From assembly GCA_003487955.1 (NCBI GenBank), contig DNNJ01000028.1, forward strand, positions 1 through 5,019: a DNA stretch of 5,019 nucleotides, given 5' to 3'. This document shows, piece after piece, positions 1 through 5,019 of the stretch. Under the pieces are notes generated by a model. The model searched no databases, was not told the DNA's origin, and saw nothing but the letters and a program-made list of their open reading frames with translations. The number at the start of each line of letters is the position of its first letter. Within the stretch, counting starts at the first letter, position 1. Source of the DNA: Clostridiales bacterium. Lineage in GTDB: Bacteria > Bacillota > Clostridia > Tissierellales > Sedimentibacteraceae. Position numbers and translations under genes: made by a program.

Positions 1-75
1 TGTCCGTGTATTTGTTGAAATTTCTATTTGCTTAGGTAAGAATTCAGGGACGGACCTTTTAGTTCCCGGAAAGTA
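1..75. other. Intergenic edge downstream of dprA, no gene
   Basis: These 75 bases follow the dprA stop codon and run to the window edge. No reading frame with a ribosome site is visible. The stretch contains a GGGACGG-type palindromic motif (listed separately) and a 6-bp inverted pair, GTCCGT at 2-7 and ACGGAC at 50-55, about 42 bases apart, which could belong to a larger repeat element cut by the window edge. No GC-rich stem followed by a T run in the dprA direction is seen, so no rho-independent terminator is called. In several Firmicutes topA follows dprA; whether it does here lies outside the window. Confidence 0.6.
46..67. repeat. Short palindromic GGGACGG/TTCCC motif, probable dispersed repeat end
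   Basis: Seen: GGGA at 47-50 is complementary to TCCC at 64-67, and GGAC at 52-55 can pair with GTTCC at 62-66 with one bulged T, so two alternative small hairpins exist. Read on the minus strand the core has the form GGGAAC, TAAAAG, GTCCGTCCC. This resembles a GGGGAC-AAAAG-CCGTCCCC type of intergenic repeat that I recall as common in clostridial genomes; that is memory, not a search. It lies 9 bases past the dprA stop. The lack of a T tract argues against a standard terminator. It could instead be the edge of a REP-like or miniature element extending beyond the window. Confidence 0.4.
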
Positions 76-1176
76 TTATATATTAAGGGAAATTTTATCG
101 GCGCTTACTTTTATTGCACCTTTCATTTCCAATAATGTTAAATTACCAAGCAATTCACCGGTTTCCATTTTTATTTCCTGCCTTAATTCTTCAACTGTAT
201 TTTTTCCGGATTTAAGACTGTCCATTATTCTTATTTCATCATCAGTTAATGTGCTTAAATCAATAAATGCATTTTGCAGTTTAACCCTTTCCTTTAATTC
301 TAAAATTTCTTCGATAATATCATCAATTGATACTGTTATTTTTGCGCCGTCTCTGATTAAAGCATTGGTTCCTTTGCTGTACAGGCTGTCAATGTTCCCG
401 GGAACCGCAAAAATTTCTCTTCCTTGATTGGCGGCGTGACCGGCTGTAATCAATGTGCCGCTTTTTTCCTGAGCTTCAATAACAAGTACTCCCTCGGAAA
501 GACCGCTTATAATTCTATTTCTGTCATGAAAGTTAAATGCAACCGGTTGTATATCAAAAGGATATTCGGTAATCACCGCTCCGTTGTTTCCTGATATTTG
601 TTTAAACAGCTCCAAGTTCTTCTTTGGATATACCACATTGATGCCGCAGCCGATTATGCCGTAGGTTTTAGCATTATATTTCAAAGCTGTTTTATGAGCA
701 ATTGTGTCAATTCCAACTGCTAATCCGCTTACAATATTTACGCCGACTTCCGACAATTCCTTTGTAAGCTTCTCCGCAGCCCATTTCCCGTAGCTTGTAG
801 CCTTCCTTGAGCCTATTACTGCAATTGATATGTTGTTTATGAAATCCAAATTGCCCTTGTAGTATAACAAATAAGGAGCACCTTGAATTTGTTTAAGCTT
901 AGCGGGGTATTCTTCATCAAAAATAGTTACTATTTCGGCCTTTTCAATTTCTAATTTCTTCATTAATCTTTCTTCAACAAAATTATTTTTGTTTTCTGAA
1001 AGCTCTTCTATTGCGTCGGTTTTAAGGAAAGATAAATTATGTTTCTCGCTTACAAAGTTTTCCCATAAATTCTCCGGCGACCCGAAATACTCAAGAAGCT
1101 TTGAAATCTTGTTGTTTGAAACTCCATTTGCTGAAAGCCATAATAAGGTTTTTTGATTGATATTTATATTTCCCAT
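76..1176 (-). CDS. dprA: DNA-processing protein DprA (Smf), RecA loader
   Basis: A 366-residue protein, normal length for the family. DprA binds single-stranded DNA entering during transformation, shields it, and loads RecA in the cytoplasm. Visible parts: an N-terminal helical region (about 5-60) like the HhH/SAM-type domain; a Rossmann-like DNA-binding core (about 80-285) with DEEYP (87-91), IGSR (121-124), SGLAVGID (150-157), RNRIISGLS (219-227), EKSGTLITA (237-245) and VPGN (258-261); and a C-terminal winged-helix region (about 305-366). The usual FPxRNR motif reads FHDRNR here (216-221), so the Pro is replaced by His while the DNA-contacting RNR is kept. The ATG at 1176 is preceded by TGGAGG ending 4 bases upstream, inside the end of comM, and starts one base after the comM stop, so the two are surely co-transcribed and probably translationally coupled. 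Confidence 0.96.
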   Translation of the reverse strand: MGNININQKTLLWLSANGVSNNKISKLLEYFGSPENLWENFVSEKHNLSFLKTDAIEELSENKNNFVEERLMKKLEIEKAEIVTIFDEEYPAKLKQIQGAPYLLYYKGNLDFINNISIAVIGSRKATSYGKWAAEKLTKELSEVGVNIVSGLAVGIDTIAHKTALKYNAKTYGIIGCGINVVYPKKNLELFKQISGNNGAVITEYPFDIQPVAFNFHDRNRIISGLSEGVLVIEAQEKSGTLITAGHAANQGREIFAVPGNIDSLYSKGTNALIRDGAKITVSIDDIIEEILELKERVKLQNAFIDLSTLTDDEIRIMDSLKSGKNTVEELRQEIKMETGELLGNLTLLEMKGAIKVSADKISLNI

Positions 1177-1177
1177 A

Positions 1178-2701
1178 CTACCTCCAGTATTTGCGGTCTA
1201 AACTTCTATACTGAATTGCTTCCGCTATATGTTTTGTTTCTATATTTTCAAAATTCTCCAAATCAGCTATTGTTCTTGCCACCTTTAGTATTTTATTGTA
1301 TGCTCTTGCACTTAAGCCTAAAATCTCAAATGCATTCTTAAGCAATACTTCCGACTCCTTATTGACTTTACAGAACTTTGATATACCTTTTGTTGAAAGC
1401 TCCGAATTAGTAAGAATCCCCATATTTTTATATCTGTTCATCTGAATATTTCTTGCTTTTACAATTCGCTTTTTAATTTCTACAGAGGCTTCTTCCGCTC
1501 TGTTATCTTTCAGTTCATCATATTTAACCGGCAGTACTTCAATTTGAATATCAATACGATTCAGCAATGGACCCGAAATCTTCCCTAAATATTTGTCAAT
1601 ATGTCTTTGGCTGCAGGAACAGTCGTGGTTAGGGTCACCTAAATATCCGCAGGGACATGGATTCATTGAAGCAACCATCATAAATTTTGCAGGAAATGTA
1701 AATGAGCCGCTTGCCCTTGAAATGGAAATTTTTCCGTCTTCCATAGGCTGGCGGAGAACCTCAATAACGCTTTTAGGGAATTCGGGAATTTCGTCCAAAA
1801 ATAAAACTCCGTAATGAGACAGGGATACTTCCCCCGGCTGTGGTTTTGTACCGCCTCCTGCTATGGATGTGCGTGAGGAAGTATGATGAGGCGAACGAAA
1901 AGGTCTTTTGGTTATTAAACCTTTATTGTCCAACAATCCTGATATGCTGTAGATTTTTGTAACTTCCAAAGATTCTTCAAATGTCAGATCCGGTAAAATA
2001 GTTGGAATACGTCTTGCTATCATCGTTTTTCCCGAGCCGGGACTTCCTAAAAGGAGAATGTTATGCATCCCGGCAGCGGCTATTTCAACTGCCCTTTTCA
2101 TTGCAGGCTGTCCTTTTATTTCAGAAAAATCTTCATTATAATAATCCGGTTTACCGGAAAAATCATATTTGAATTTATATGGAGCTATTGATAAATTTCC
2201 GTTTAAATAACTTACTAGTTGGGTTATACTTTCAACAGGAATTATTTCTATGCCTTCTATGGCGCCGCATTCTTCCTTGTTGTCTTCGGGCACTATTGCT
2301 TTTTTAAAGCTGTTGTTCCGCATGGAAATAACCATGGGTAAAGCGCCGTCAATTGCTGTTATCCTTCCGTCCAATGATAATTCACCTATAATGCATGAGC
2401 TTTCATCCACAGTCTTAATTACCTTAGAAGCAGCAAGTATACCCACTGCAATAGGAAGGTCTATCTGGCTTCCTTCCTTTTTCAAATTCGCCGGTGCAAG
2501 ATTGACCGTAATGCGGCTTACAGGAAAATCATATCTGCTGTTTTTAATGGCAGACCGTACTCTTTCCTTTGACTCTTTAATTGAGATATCAGGCAGACCC
2601 ACAATATTAAAATTTGGCAGACCTCCCGATAAATCTGTTTCCACATTAACTTCATAACCTTCAAGTCCGTAAAGGACACATGTTTTTATTTTTGAAAGCA
2701 T
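1178..2701 (-). CDS. comM: YifB/ComM-family Mg-chelatase-like AAA+ ATPase
   Basis: A 507-residue protein, full length for the YifB/ComM family. In Vibrio cholerae ComM is a hexameric helicase that extends RecA-made joint molecules by branch migration during natural transformation; in non-competent species its role is less clear. Domains seen: an N-terminal Lon-protease-like domain (about 1-170, with GLPNFNIVGLPD at 27-38 and KEGSQIDLPIA at 75-85); an AAA+ domain with Walker A GSPGSGKT (219-226), FRSPHHTSS (268-276), Walker B GVLFLDE (298-304), sensor ASMNPCPCG (344-352) and GPLLNRID (377-384); and a helical Mg_chelatase_C-type tail (about 400-503). Cysteines 349, 351, 361 and 363 form a likely zinc site typical of the family. 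The ATG at 2701 follows GGAGG by 4 bases. A promoter lies at 2730-2758. No inactivating lesion is visible. It is the first gene of a two-gene unit with dprA. Confidence 0.96.
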   Translation of the reverse strand: MLSKIKTCVLYGLEGYEVNVETDLSGGLPNFNIVGLPDISIKESKERVRSAIKNSRYDFPVSRITVNLAPANLKKEGSQIDLPIAVGILAASKVIKTVDESSCIIGELSLDGRITAIDGALPMVISMRNNSFKKAIVPEDNKEECGAIEGIEIIPVESITQLVSYLNGNLSIAPYKFKYDFSGKPDYYNEDFSEIKGQPAMKRAVEIAAAGMHNILLLGSPGSGKTMIARRIPTILPDLTFEESLEVTKIYSISGLLDNKGLITKRPFRSPHHTSSRTSIAGGGTKPQPGEVSLSHYGVLFLDEIPEFPKSVIEVLRQPMEDGKISISRASGSFTFPAKFMMVASMNPCPCGYLGDPNHDCSCSQRHIDKYLGKISGPLLNRIDIQIEVLPVKYDELKDNRAEEASVEIKKRIVKARNIQMNRYKNMGILTNSELSTKGISKFCKVNKESEVLLKNAFEILGLSARAYNKILKVARTIADLENFENIETKHIAEAIQYRSLDRKYWR

Positions 2702-2705
2702 GGTA

Positions 2706-2710
2706 CCTCC
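2706..2710 (-). promoter_or_regulatory. Ribosome binding site of comM
   Basis: On the minus strand TTGGAGG sits 4 bases before the ATG at 2701. It is a strong Shine-Dalgarno core with slightly short spacing. The same TGGAGGTA arrangement and 4-base gap recur before dprA (core at 1181-1185), supporting both start choices. Confidence 0.8.
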
Positions 2711-2729
2711 AACAATTCAAGGTTATAAA

Positions 2730-2758
2730 ATTATACTATAATTTTCCAATTATTACAA
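2730..2758 (-). promoter_or_regulatory. Sigma-A-type promoter for comM-dprA
   Basis: Read on the minus strand, a -35 box TTGTAA (2758-2753; 4 of 6 consensus bases) is followed by exactly 17 bases and a perfect -10 box TATAAT (2735-2730). Transcription would begin near 2723, giving a leader of roughly 20 bases that contains the comM ribosome site. The sequence upstream of -35 is almost pure A/T, as in an UP element. A second, weaker candidate lies upstream: TTGGGT (2807-2802), 17 bases, TATAAT (2784-2779). AT-rich DNA produces such matches by chance, but the position, spacing and perfect -10 make the first one convincing. No ComK-box-like or other competence operator was recognised. Confidence 0.72.
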
Positions 2759-2853
2759 TGAATAATATATATATTAAAATTATAAAATTGCAATAAAATC
2801 TACCCAAATTAATATAGTGGTGCAAGCCCTCCTAACGGCTGTTTCTTAAACAA

Positions 2854-3498
2854 TTATTCCTTTTTTTCAAGGGCATTCTTCACTGCATTCATCAAAGCTT
2901 TACTTGTTATGGTTGCACCTGAAACAGCATCCACATCAGTTGTTTGATTTTCTATTATGGATGAAATTATTGTACCTATTGCATTTTCACTGACACCCTT
3001 TGTTTCATTGTGAGACACAACTTCGATTTGAATAATTTTATCGTCCTTCAGAGTTACTGATACTATGATAGGACCTCCGATACCTCTATCTTCACCTGTA
3101 TATTCTATTGAATGAGAATTTATTTCTTCCGACTCCTCAGAAGGGGGTGTTTGTTCCGGTTCTGTTGTTATATATTCTTCCGATTGTGAAATTATTTCTT
3201 CCGGTTCATCTGCAGGTGAAAGTGTCTGTTCTTTTTCGGATTCTTCAGTAGTTTCGGACTCTTGTTCTACAGGTTTTTCCGGCTTTTGTTCTACATGCTG
3301 TTGCACTTCAGTCTGTTGCTCTTCTGAAATATTCTCTTTATTATTATCTTCTGTCTCTTGGTTTATATTTTCACTACTTAAAATAGTGTTATTTTCAATT
3401 CCTTTTGAAGCTTCAGTATCCGTTTTTATTCTCTCATCCGAAGAACAACCAACAATACTAAGCATCAAAATTAATAATACCATCAATAGATTTTTCAT
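2854..3498 (-). CDS. FMN-binding-domain lipoprotein with long acidic tether
   Basis: A 214-residue exported lipoprotein. The signal peptide is a short basic start, a hydrophobic stretch (4-16) and a lipobox IVGC with lipidated Cys18, so it is anchored on the outer face of the membrane. Residues 19-130 form a low-complexity Glu/Gln/Ser/Thr-rich linker, probably disordered. Residues 131-214 form one FMN_bind domain: YTGEDRGIGGPI (133-144), SHNETKG (162-168) and DAVSGATITS (190-199). Thr196 of the DxxSGAT motif is the likely covalent FMN site, normally attached by ApbE flavin transferase. Such domains serve as electron carriers in RnfG, NqrC and, in a two-domain form, Listeria PplA of flavin-based extracellular electron transfer. 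The ATG at 3498 is chosen because it has GAGG 5 bases upstream and begins a clean signal peptide; a TTG start at 3534 would add 12 charged residues and overlap the kinase gene. It is the last gene of the mobB unit. The electron partner is unknown. Confidence 0.88.
   Translation of the reverse strand: MKNLLMVLLILMLSIVGCSSDERIKTDTEASKGIENNTILSSENINQETEDNNKENISEEQQTEVQQHVEQKPEKPVEQESETTEESEKEQTLSPADEPEEIISQSEEYITTEPEQTPPSEESEEINSHSIEYTGEDRGIGGPIIVSVTLKDDKIIQIEVVSHNETKGVSENAIGTIISSIIENQTTDVDAVSGATITSKALMNAVKNALEKKE
3099..3203 (-). repeat. Degenerate 72-nt direct repeat inside the lipoprotein linker
   Basis: The 33-base stretches 3099-3131 and 3171-3203 match at about 27 positions, sharing TATATTCT at one end and TTATTTCTTCCG at the other on the plus strand. 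They are offset by exactly 72 bases, that is 24 codons, so the frame is kept. In protein they give EEIISQSEEY (100-109) and EEINSHSIEY (124-133), 7 of 10 identical. This suggests the tether grew by in-frame duplication. The spacer between the copies shows no clear similarity to flanking sequence. Confidence 0.6.
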
Positions 3499-3501
3499 AG
3501 T

Positions 3502-3508
3502 CGCCTCG
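3502..3508 (-). promoter_or_regulatory. Ribosome binding site deciding the lipoprotein start
   Basis: On the minus strand CGAGGCG follows directly on the kinase TGA stop (3511-3509). Its GAGG core (3507-3504) ends 5 bases before the ATG at 3498. The upstream TTG at 3534 is preceded by the purine-rich kinase tail but no equally placed core, which favours the ATG. Confidence 0.7.
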
Positions 3509-4126
3509 TCAAAGCAGTTTTCTTCTTTTTTCAATAGCTTTTAACTCTTTTTGTTCTTCTTCAATAATTTTTTCTTTTTCTATATTTAGTTTTTTAGATA
3601 ATATTTCAATAAATATATTCCTGAAATTATTTTTCCATTCTGTCATTGAAGGGCTGTAAGTCAGCCCAAAGGCCAATAATTTTCCTGCATCCTCTTGTAT
3701 ATTACCGAGCCGTACCTGTTCAAAATCAAGTCCGTAAATTTCATTACCGGCAATAATAAAGTTTTTAAAATTTACATCATATAAAATATATTGCTCTTTA
3801 TAGAACCCAAAAACAGCAGAGTAAAAACTCTTAAGATAGCTGCATAGAGTATTAACCATTCTTAAGTCCAAAGTATTACTTTTTTCTTGTTCCTCATACC
3901 AATCAAGAAAATTAAACTCTCCCAAATCTTCAAGATATAAATGGTTTTCTTCTTCTTTAATTATTGAAGGAACCTTAACTCCTGCTTTTTTTAAAATATT
4001 CAGTATTTCTTTTTCCATTATGTAATTTTCATGATTTTCAAATTTTTTTATAATATATGTGCAGTCATCTTCTACAATTCGAAATACTTTATTTCTTTTG
4101 CTTATTAATTCTATCTCTTTATGCAT
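3509..4126 (-). CDS. Small kinase-fold protein (APH/WaaP/YrbL-like), function unknown
   Basis: A 205-residue soluble protein that I recognise only by fold. Seen: YIIKKF (24-29) fits the ATP-contacting beta-strand with a Lys (27 or 28); E39 or E40 fits the alpha-C Glu; LYLEDLG (63-69) resembles the hinge region; YDVNFKN (116-122) fits a catalytic loop with Asp117 and Asn122 in Dx4N spacing; and LDFEQ (133-137) gives the metal-binding Asp134 as DFE instead of DFG. No glycine-rich loop is evident, and the His/Arg-Asp position reads Leu-Tyr-Asp. At this length it is a minimal phosphotransferase like Kdo-kinase/YrbL-type proteins rather than a full Ser/Thr kinase. The last 25 residues are highly charged (Glu/Lys) helix. 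The ATG at 4126 lies 16 bases inside mobB with only a weak GGGGA site, pointing to translational coupling. Substrate unknown; it may be a sugar, a small molecule or a protein, and a pseudokinase role is possible. Confidence 0.7.
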   Translation of the reverse strand: MHKEIELISKRNKVFRIVEDDCTYIIKKFENHENYIMEKEILNILKKAGVKVPSIIKEEENHLYLEDLGEFNFLDWYEEQEKSNTLDLRMVNTLCSYLKSFYSAVFGFYKEQYILYDVNFKNFIIAGNEIYGLDFEQVRLGNIQEDAGKLLAFGLTYSPSMTEWKNNFRNIFIEILSKKLNIEKEKIIEEEQKELKAIEKRRKLL

Positions 4127-4857
4127 ACTTCAATGTCCCCGTTTTCTGTGTAGCCGCTTAATTCCTTTGCTATTCCTTCAATGGCATTTTTCAAAATACT
4201 CTGAACAAACGGAACCATTGTAATTTCCTGTCCGTTAATTTTAAGCATTACACTCTGCTCAGTCAATATACAGTCCCTCCTTTCCGCCTCGCCTTTCAAA
4301 ATCTTTGAGCTTAATTCAGCGCATGTGTATCCGCATTTTTGGCAGCATTCATCCTTCATGTCCGGAGGTCTGTCAAATACTTTCTCCTCAATAATATTCA
4401 CCATTTTTTCAATTTCAGTTATTGAGTTTATAACGGGAATACCCTCATATTCCGACATGCTATTGGATATTTTCCCTGATATTGCAAAGGTTGTTTCATC
4501 CATCCTGTCTTGAATTCCTTCCACATCGTGGGCTGTTACTATTTTAGGTATACATGTATCCCTCACTCCTTCTAAAATAACAAAATCATGGTTGTAAAAA
4601 CTAAGAATTTCATTCATGCTCAGCTGTTTTTGGAATAATACGTCTGTTTCATAGGCTCCTCTTGCAGTAACCAGCTGAGAGCCTGCCATTTTGTGTCTGT
4701 GAGTGTTGGTTCCTTCCACGTCCATTTTAAATTCCTCAAAATGAATTTCTTTTACGCTGCCTACAGTATAATTACGTTTTCGAAGCTCCTTTATTATATT
4801 TTCTATGGTAGTAGTTTTACCGGACTTTGTTATTCCGATTACTGAAAAGACCTTCAT
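4111..4857 (-). CDS. mobB: MobB-type GTP-binding protein with C-terminal Fe-S-like domain
   Basis: A 248-residue protein. MobB proteins are P-loop NTPases that assist MobA in attaching a nucleotide to molybdopterin to make the dinucleotide form of the molybdenum cofactor. Seen: VIGITKSGKTT (6-16) with Walker A G8-G13-K14-T15; DVEGTNTHRHKMAGS (46-60), the MobB DxxGxDTxRHxxAGA-like motif with Asn51 where Asp is common; and DFVILEG (91-97), a Walker B-like strand. The usual MobB core ends near residue 160. The extra ~88 residues contain Cys172-x2-Cys175-x3-Cys179-x16-Cys196 within CGYTCAELSSKILKGEAERRDC-type sequence, similar to the small Fe-S domain seen in RnfB and CO-dehydrogenase subunits, followed by a short tail (about 203-248). 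The ATG at 4857 opens directly on the P-loop strand. It starts a three-gene run. No mobA, moeA or molybdoenzyme gene is in view, so MGD versus another dinucleotide or metal-insertion role is open. Confidence 0.85.
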   Translation of the reverse strand: MKVFSVIGITKSGKTTTIENIIKELRKRNYTVGSVKEIHFEEFKMDVEGTNTHRHKMAGSQLVTARGAYETDVLFQKQLSMNEILSFYNHDFVILEGVRDTCIPKIVTAHDVEGIQDRMDETTFAISGKISNSMSEYEGIPVINSITEIEKMVNIIEEKVFDRPPDMKDECCQKCGYTCAELSSKILKGEAERRDCILTEQSVMLKINGQEITMVPFVQSILKNAIEGIAKELSGYTENGDIEVCIKR

Positions 4858-4869
4858 AATATACGGTTT

Positions 4870-4876
4870 CTCCTTT
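4870..4876 (-). promoter_or_regulatory. Ribosome binding site of mobB, long spacing
   Basis: On the minus strand AAAGGAG ends 12 bases before the ATG at 4857. The core is strong but the gap is longer than the usual 5-9 bases. No alternative start closer to it would keep a sensible N-terminus, because the P-loop strand begins at residue 3. Confidence 0.6.
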
Positions 4877-4930
4877 CTTTGTCTATTGAAAAATTAAGAT
4901 GCCCTAACCCTATTTTTCAGAGTCCTGATT

Positions 4931-4986
4931 TGGGGACATTCCTCCTACCAACAAAGACTTTCCCTAAATAAGGAGGTGTGTCCCCA
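4931..4986. repeat. 56-bp imperfect palindrome, REP-like/miniature element
   Basis: TGGGGACA (4931-4938) is perfectly complementary to TGTCCCCA (4979-4986), and CCTCCT (4941-4946) to AGGAGG (4971-4976). Two unmatched positions separate the stem segments, and the loop is 24 bases, so 14 Watson-Crick pairs form out of 16. There is no T run after either side, so it is not a normal terminator. The GGGGACA...TGTCCCC ends look like dispersed clostridial intergenic palindromes of the kind moved by REP-associated tyrosine (Y1/IS200-like) transposases; this match is from memory. It lies about 75 bases upstream of mobB and, if transcribed, would fold in the leader RNA. Confidence 0.7.
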
Positions 4987-5019
4987 TACCCCTAATAAAT
5001 AGCGGTAGGTCATTCGCAA

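Larger units (their letters stand above)
2702..2853. other. AT-rich intergenic region between lipoprotein gene and comM
   Basis: This 152-base gap separates two minus-strand transcription units. The comM-proximal half is very AT-rich and carries the promoter listed separately. The half next to the lipoprotein stop has only weak hairpins on the minus strand: TGTTT/AAACA with a 3-base loop just after the stop, and AGCC/GGCT with an 8-base loop at about 2826-2841. Neither is followed by a T run, so I do not call a terminator and read-through from the upstream operon into comM is possible. No small open reading frame with a ribosome site was found. Confidence 0.6.
4858..5019. other. Intergenic region upstream of mobB, no gene
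   Basis: This 162-base stretch to the window edge has no credible reading frame on either strand. It contains the large palindrome at 4931-4986 and the mobB ribosome site. Between them, no pair of -35 and -10 boxes with acceptable spacing stands out on the minus strand, so the mobB promoter is either weak, overlaps the palindrome, or lies upstream of the window. Confidence 0.6.

Noticed and set aside
1593..1814. 73-codon plus-strand open frame
   Set aside because: Antisense to the conserved Walker B and sensor region of comM, with no ribosome site of note.
2250..2657. 135-codon plus-strand open frame
   Set aside because: It lies entirely antisense to the well-conserved Lon-like domain of comM and has no recognisable protein features; it is a shadow frame.
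2821..2853. Rho-independent terminator after the lipoprotein gene
   Set aside because: Only 4-5 bp stems form and no T run follows on the minus strand.
2854..3534. Longer form of the lipoprotein beginning at a TTG at 3534
   Set aside because: It would place 12 mostly charged residues before the signal peptide and overlap the kinase gene, whereas the ATG at 3498 has a GAGG site 5 bases upstream and begins a normal lipoprotein signal.
4325..4513. 62-codon plus-strand open frame
   Set aside because: Antisense to mobB; its hydrophobic content is what the opposite strand of this coding sequence yields.
4910..4939. Nine-codon minus-strand leader peptide with AGGAGG upstream, inside the palindrome
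   Set aside because: Only one base separates AGGAGG from the ATG, too close for initiation, and both lie in the palindrome stem, so the match is explained by the repeat.
4858..5019. CRISPR, tRNA or riboswitch in the mobB leader
   Set aside because: No repeated spacer pattern, no cloverleaf, and no recognisable Moco or FMN riboswitch core; the only clear structure is the single palindrome.

Overview
The window reads as chromosomal DNA from a low-GC Gram-positive bacterium of the Clostridia. The reasons are AT-rich codon use, strong AGGAGG/GGAGG-type ribosome binding sites, a sigma-A-like TTGTAA-17-TATAAT promoter, a lipobox lipoprotein with a long acidic tether, and the comM-dprA pair. Genus is not determined from the sequence; a Sedimentibacter/Tissierellales-like organism is only a guess. 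All five genes lie on the minus strand, so biological order runs from right to left.

Right edge (4858-5019): no gene. It holds a 56-bp imperfect palindrome (4931-4986) with TGGGGACA/TGTCCCCA ends that looks like a dispersed REP-like or miniature palindromic element. It lies just upstream of the first gene.

Region 4857-2854: three tightly packed genes that look like one operon. The first is a MobB-type P-loop GTP-binding protein with a C-terminal four-cysteine domain that probably holds an Fe-S cluster. The second is a small protein-kinase/aminoglycoside-phosphotransferase-fold protein whose start overlaps mobB by 16 nt. The third is a secreted lipoprotein with a Glu/Gln-rich tether and one FMN-binding domain carrying a flavinylation-type DAVSGAT motif; it starts 10 nt after the kinase stop. 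Together they suggest a link between molybdenum-cofactor or redox-enzyme maturation and a membrane-anchored flavin electron carrier. The joint function is inferred, and the kinase-fold gene is the least understood part.

Region 2853-2702: an AT-rich intergenic stretch with a good promoter reading leftward into the next pair and no convincing terminator for the lipoprotein gene.

Region 2701-76: comM (yifB) followed after one base by dprA. ComM is an AAA+ helicase for branch migration and DprA loads RecA onto incoming single-stranded DNA, so the pair processes DNA during natural transformation or general recombination.

Left edge (1-75): no gene. It carries a second short palindromic motif (GGGACGG...TTCCC) resembling the right-edge element in style. 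The five-gene block is therefore bracketed by two repeat-like sequences.
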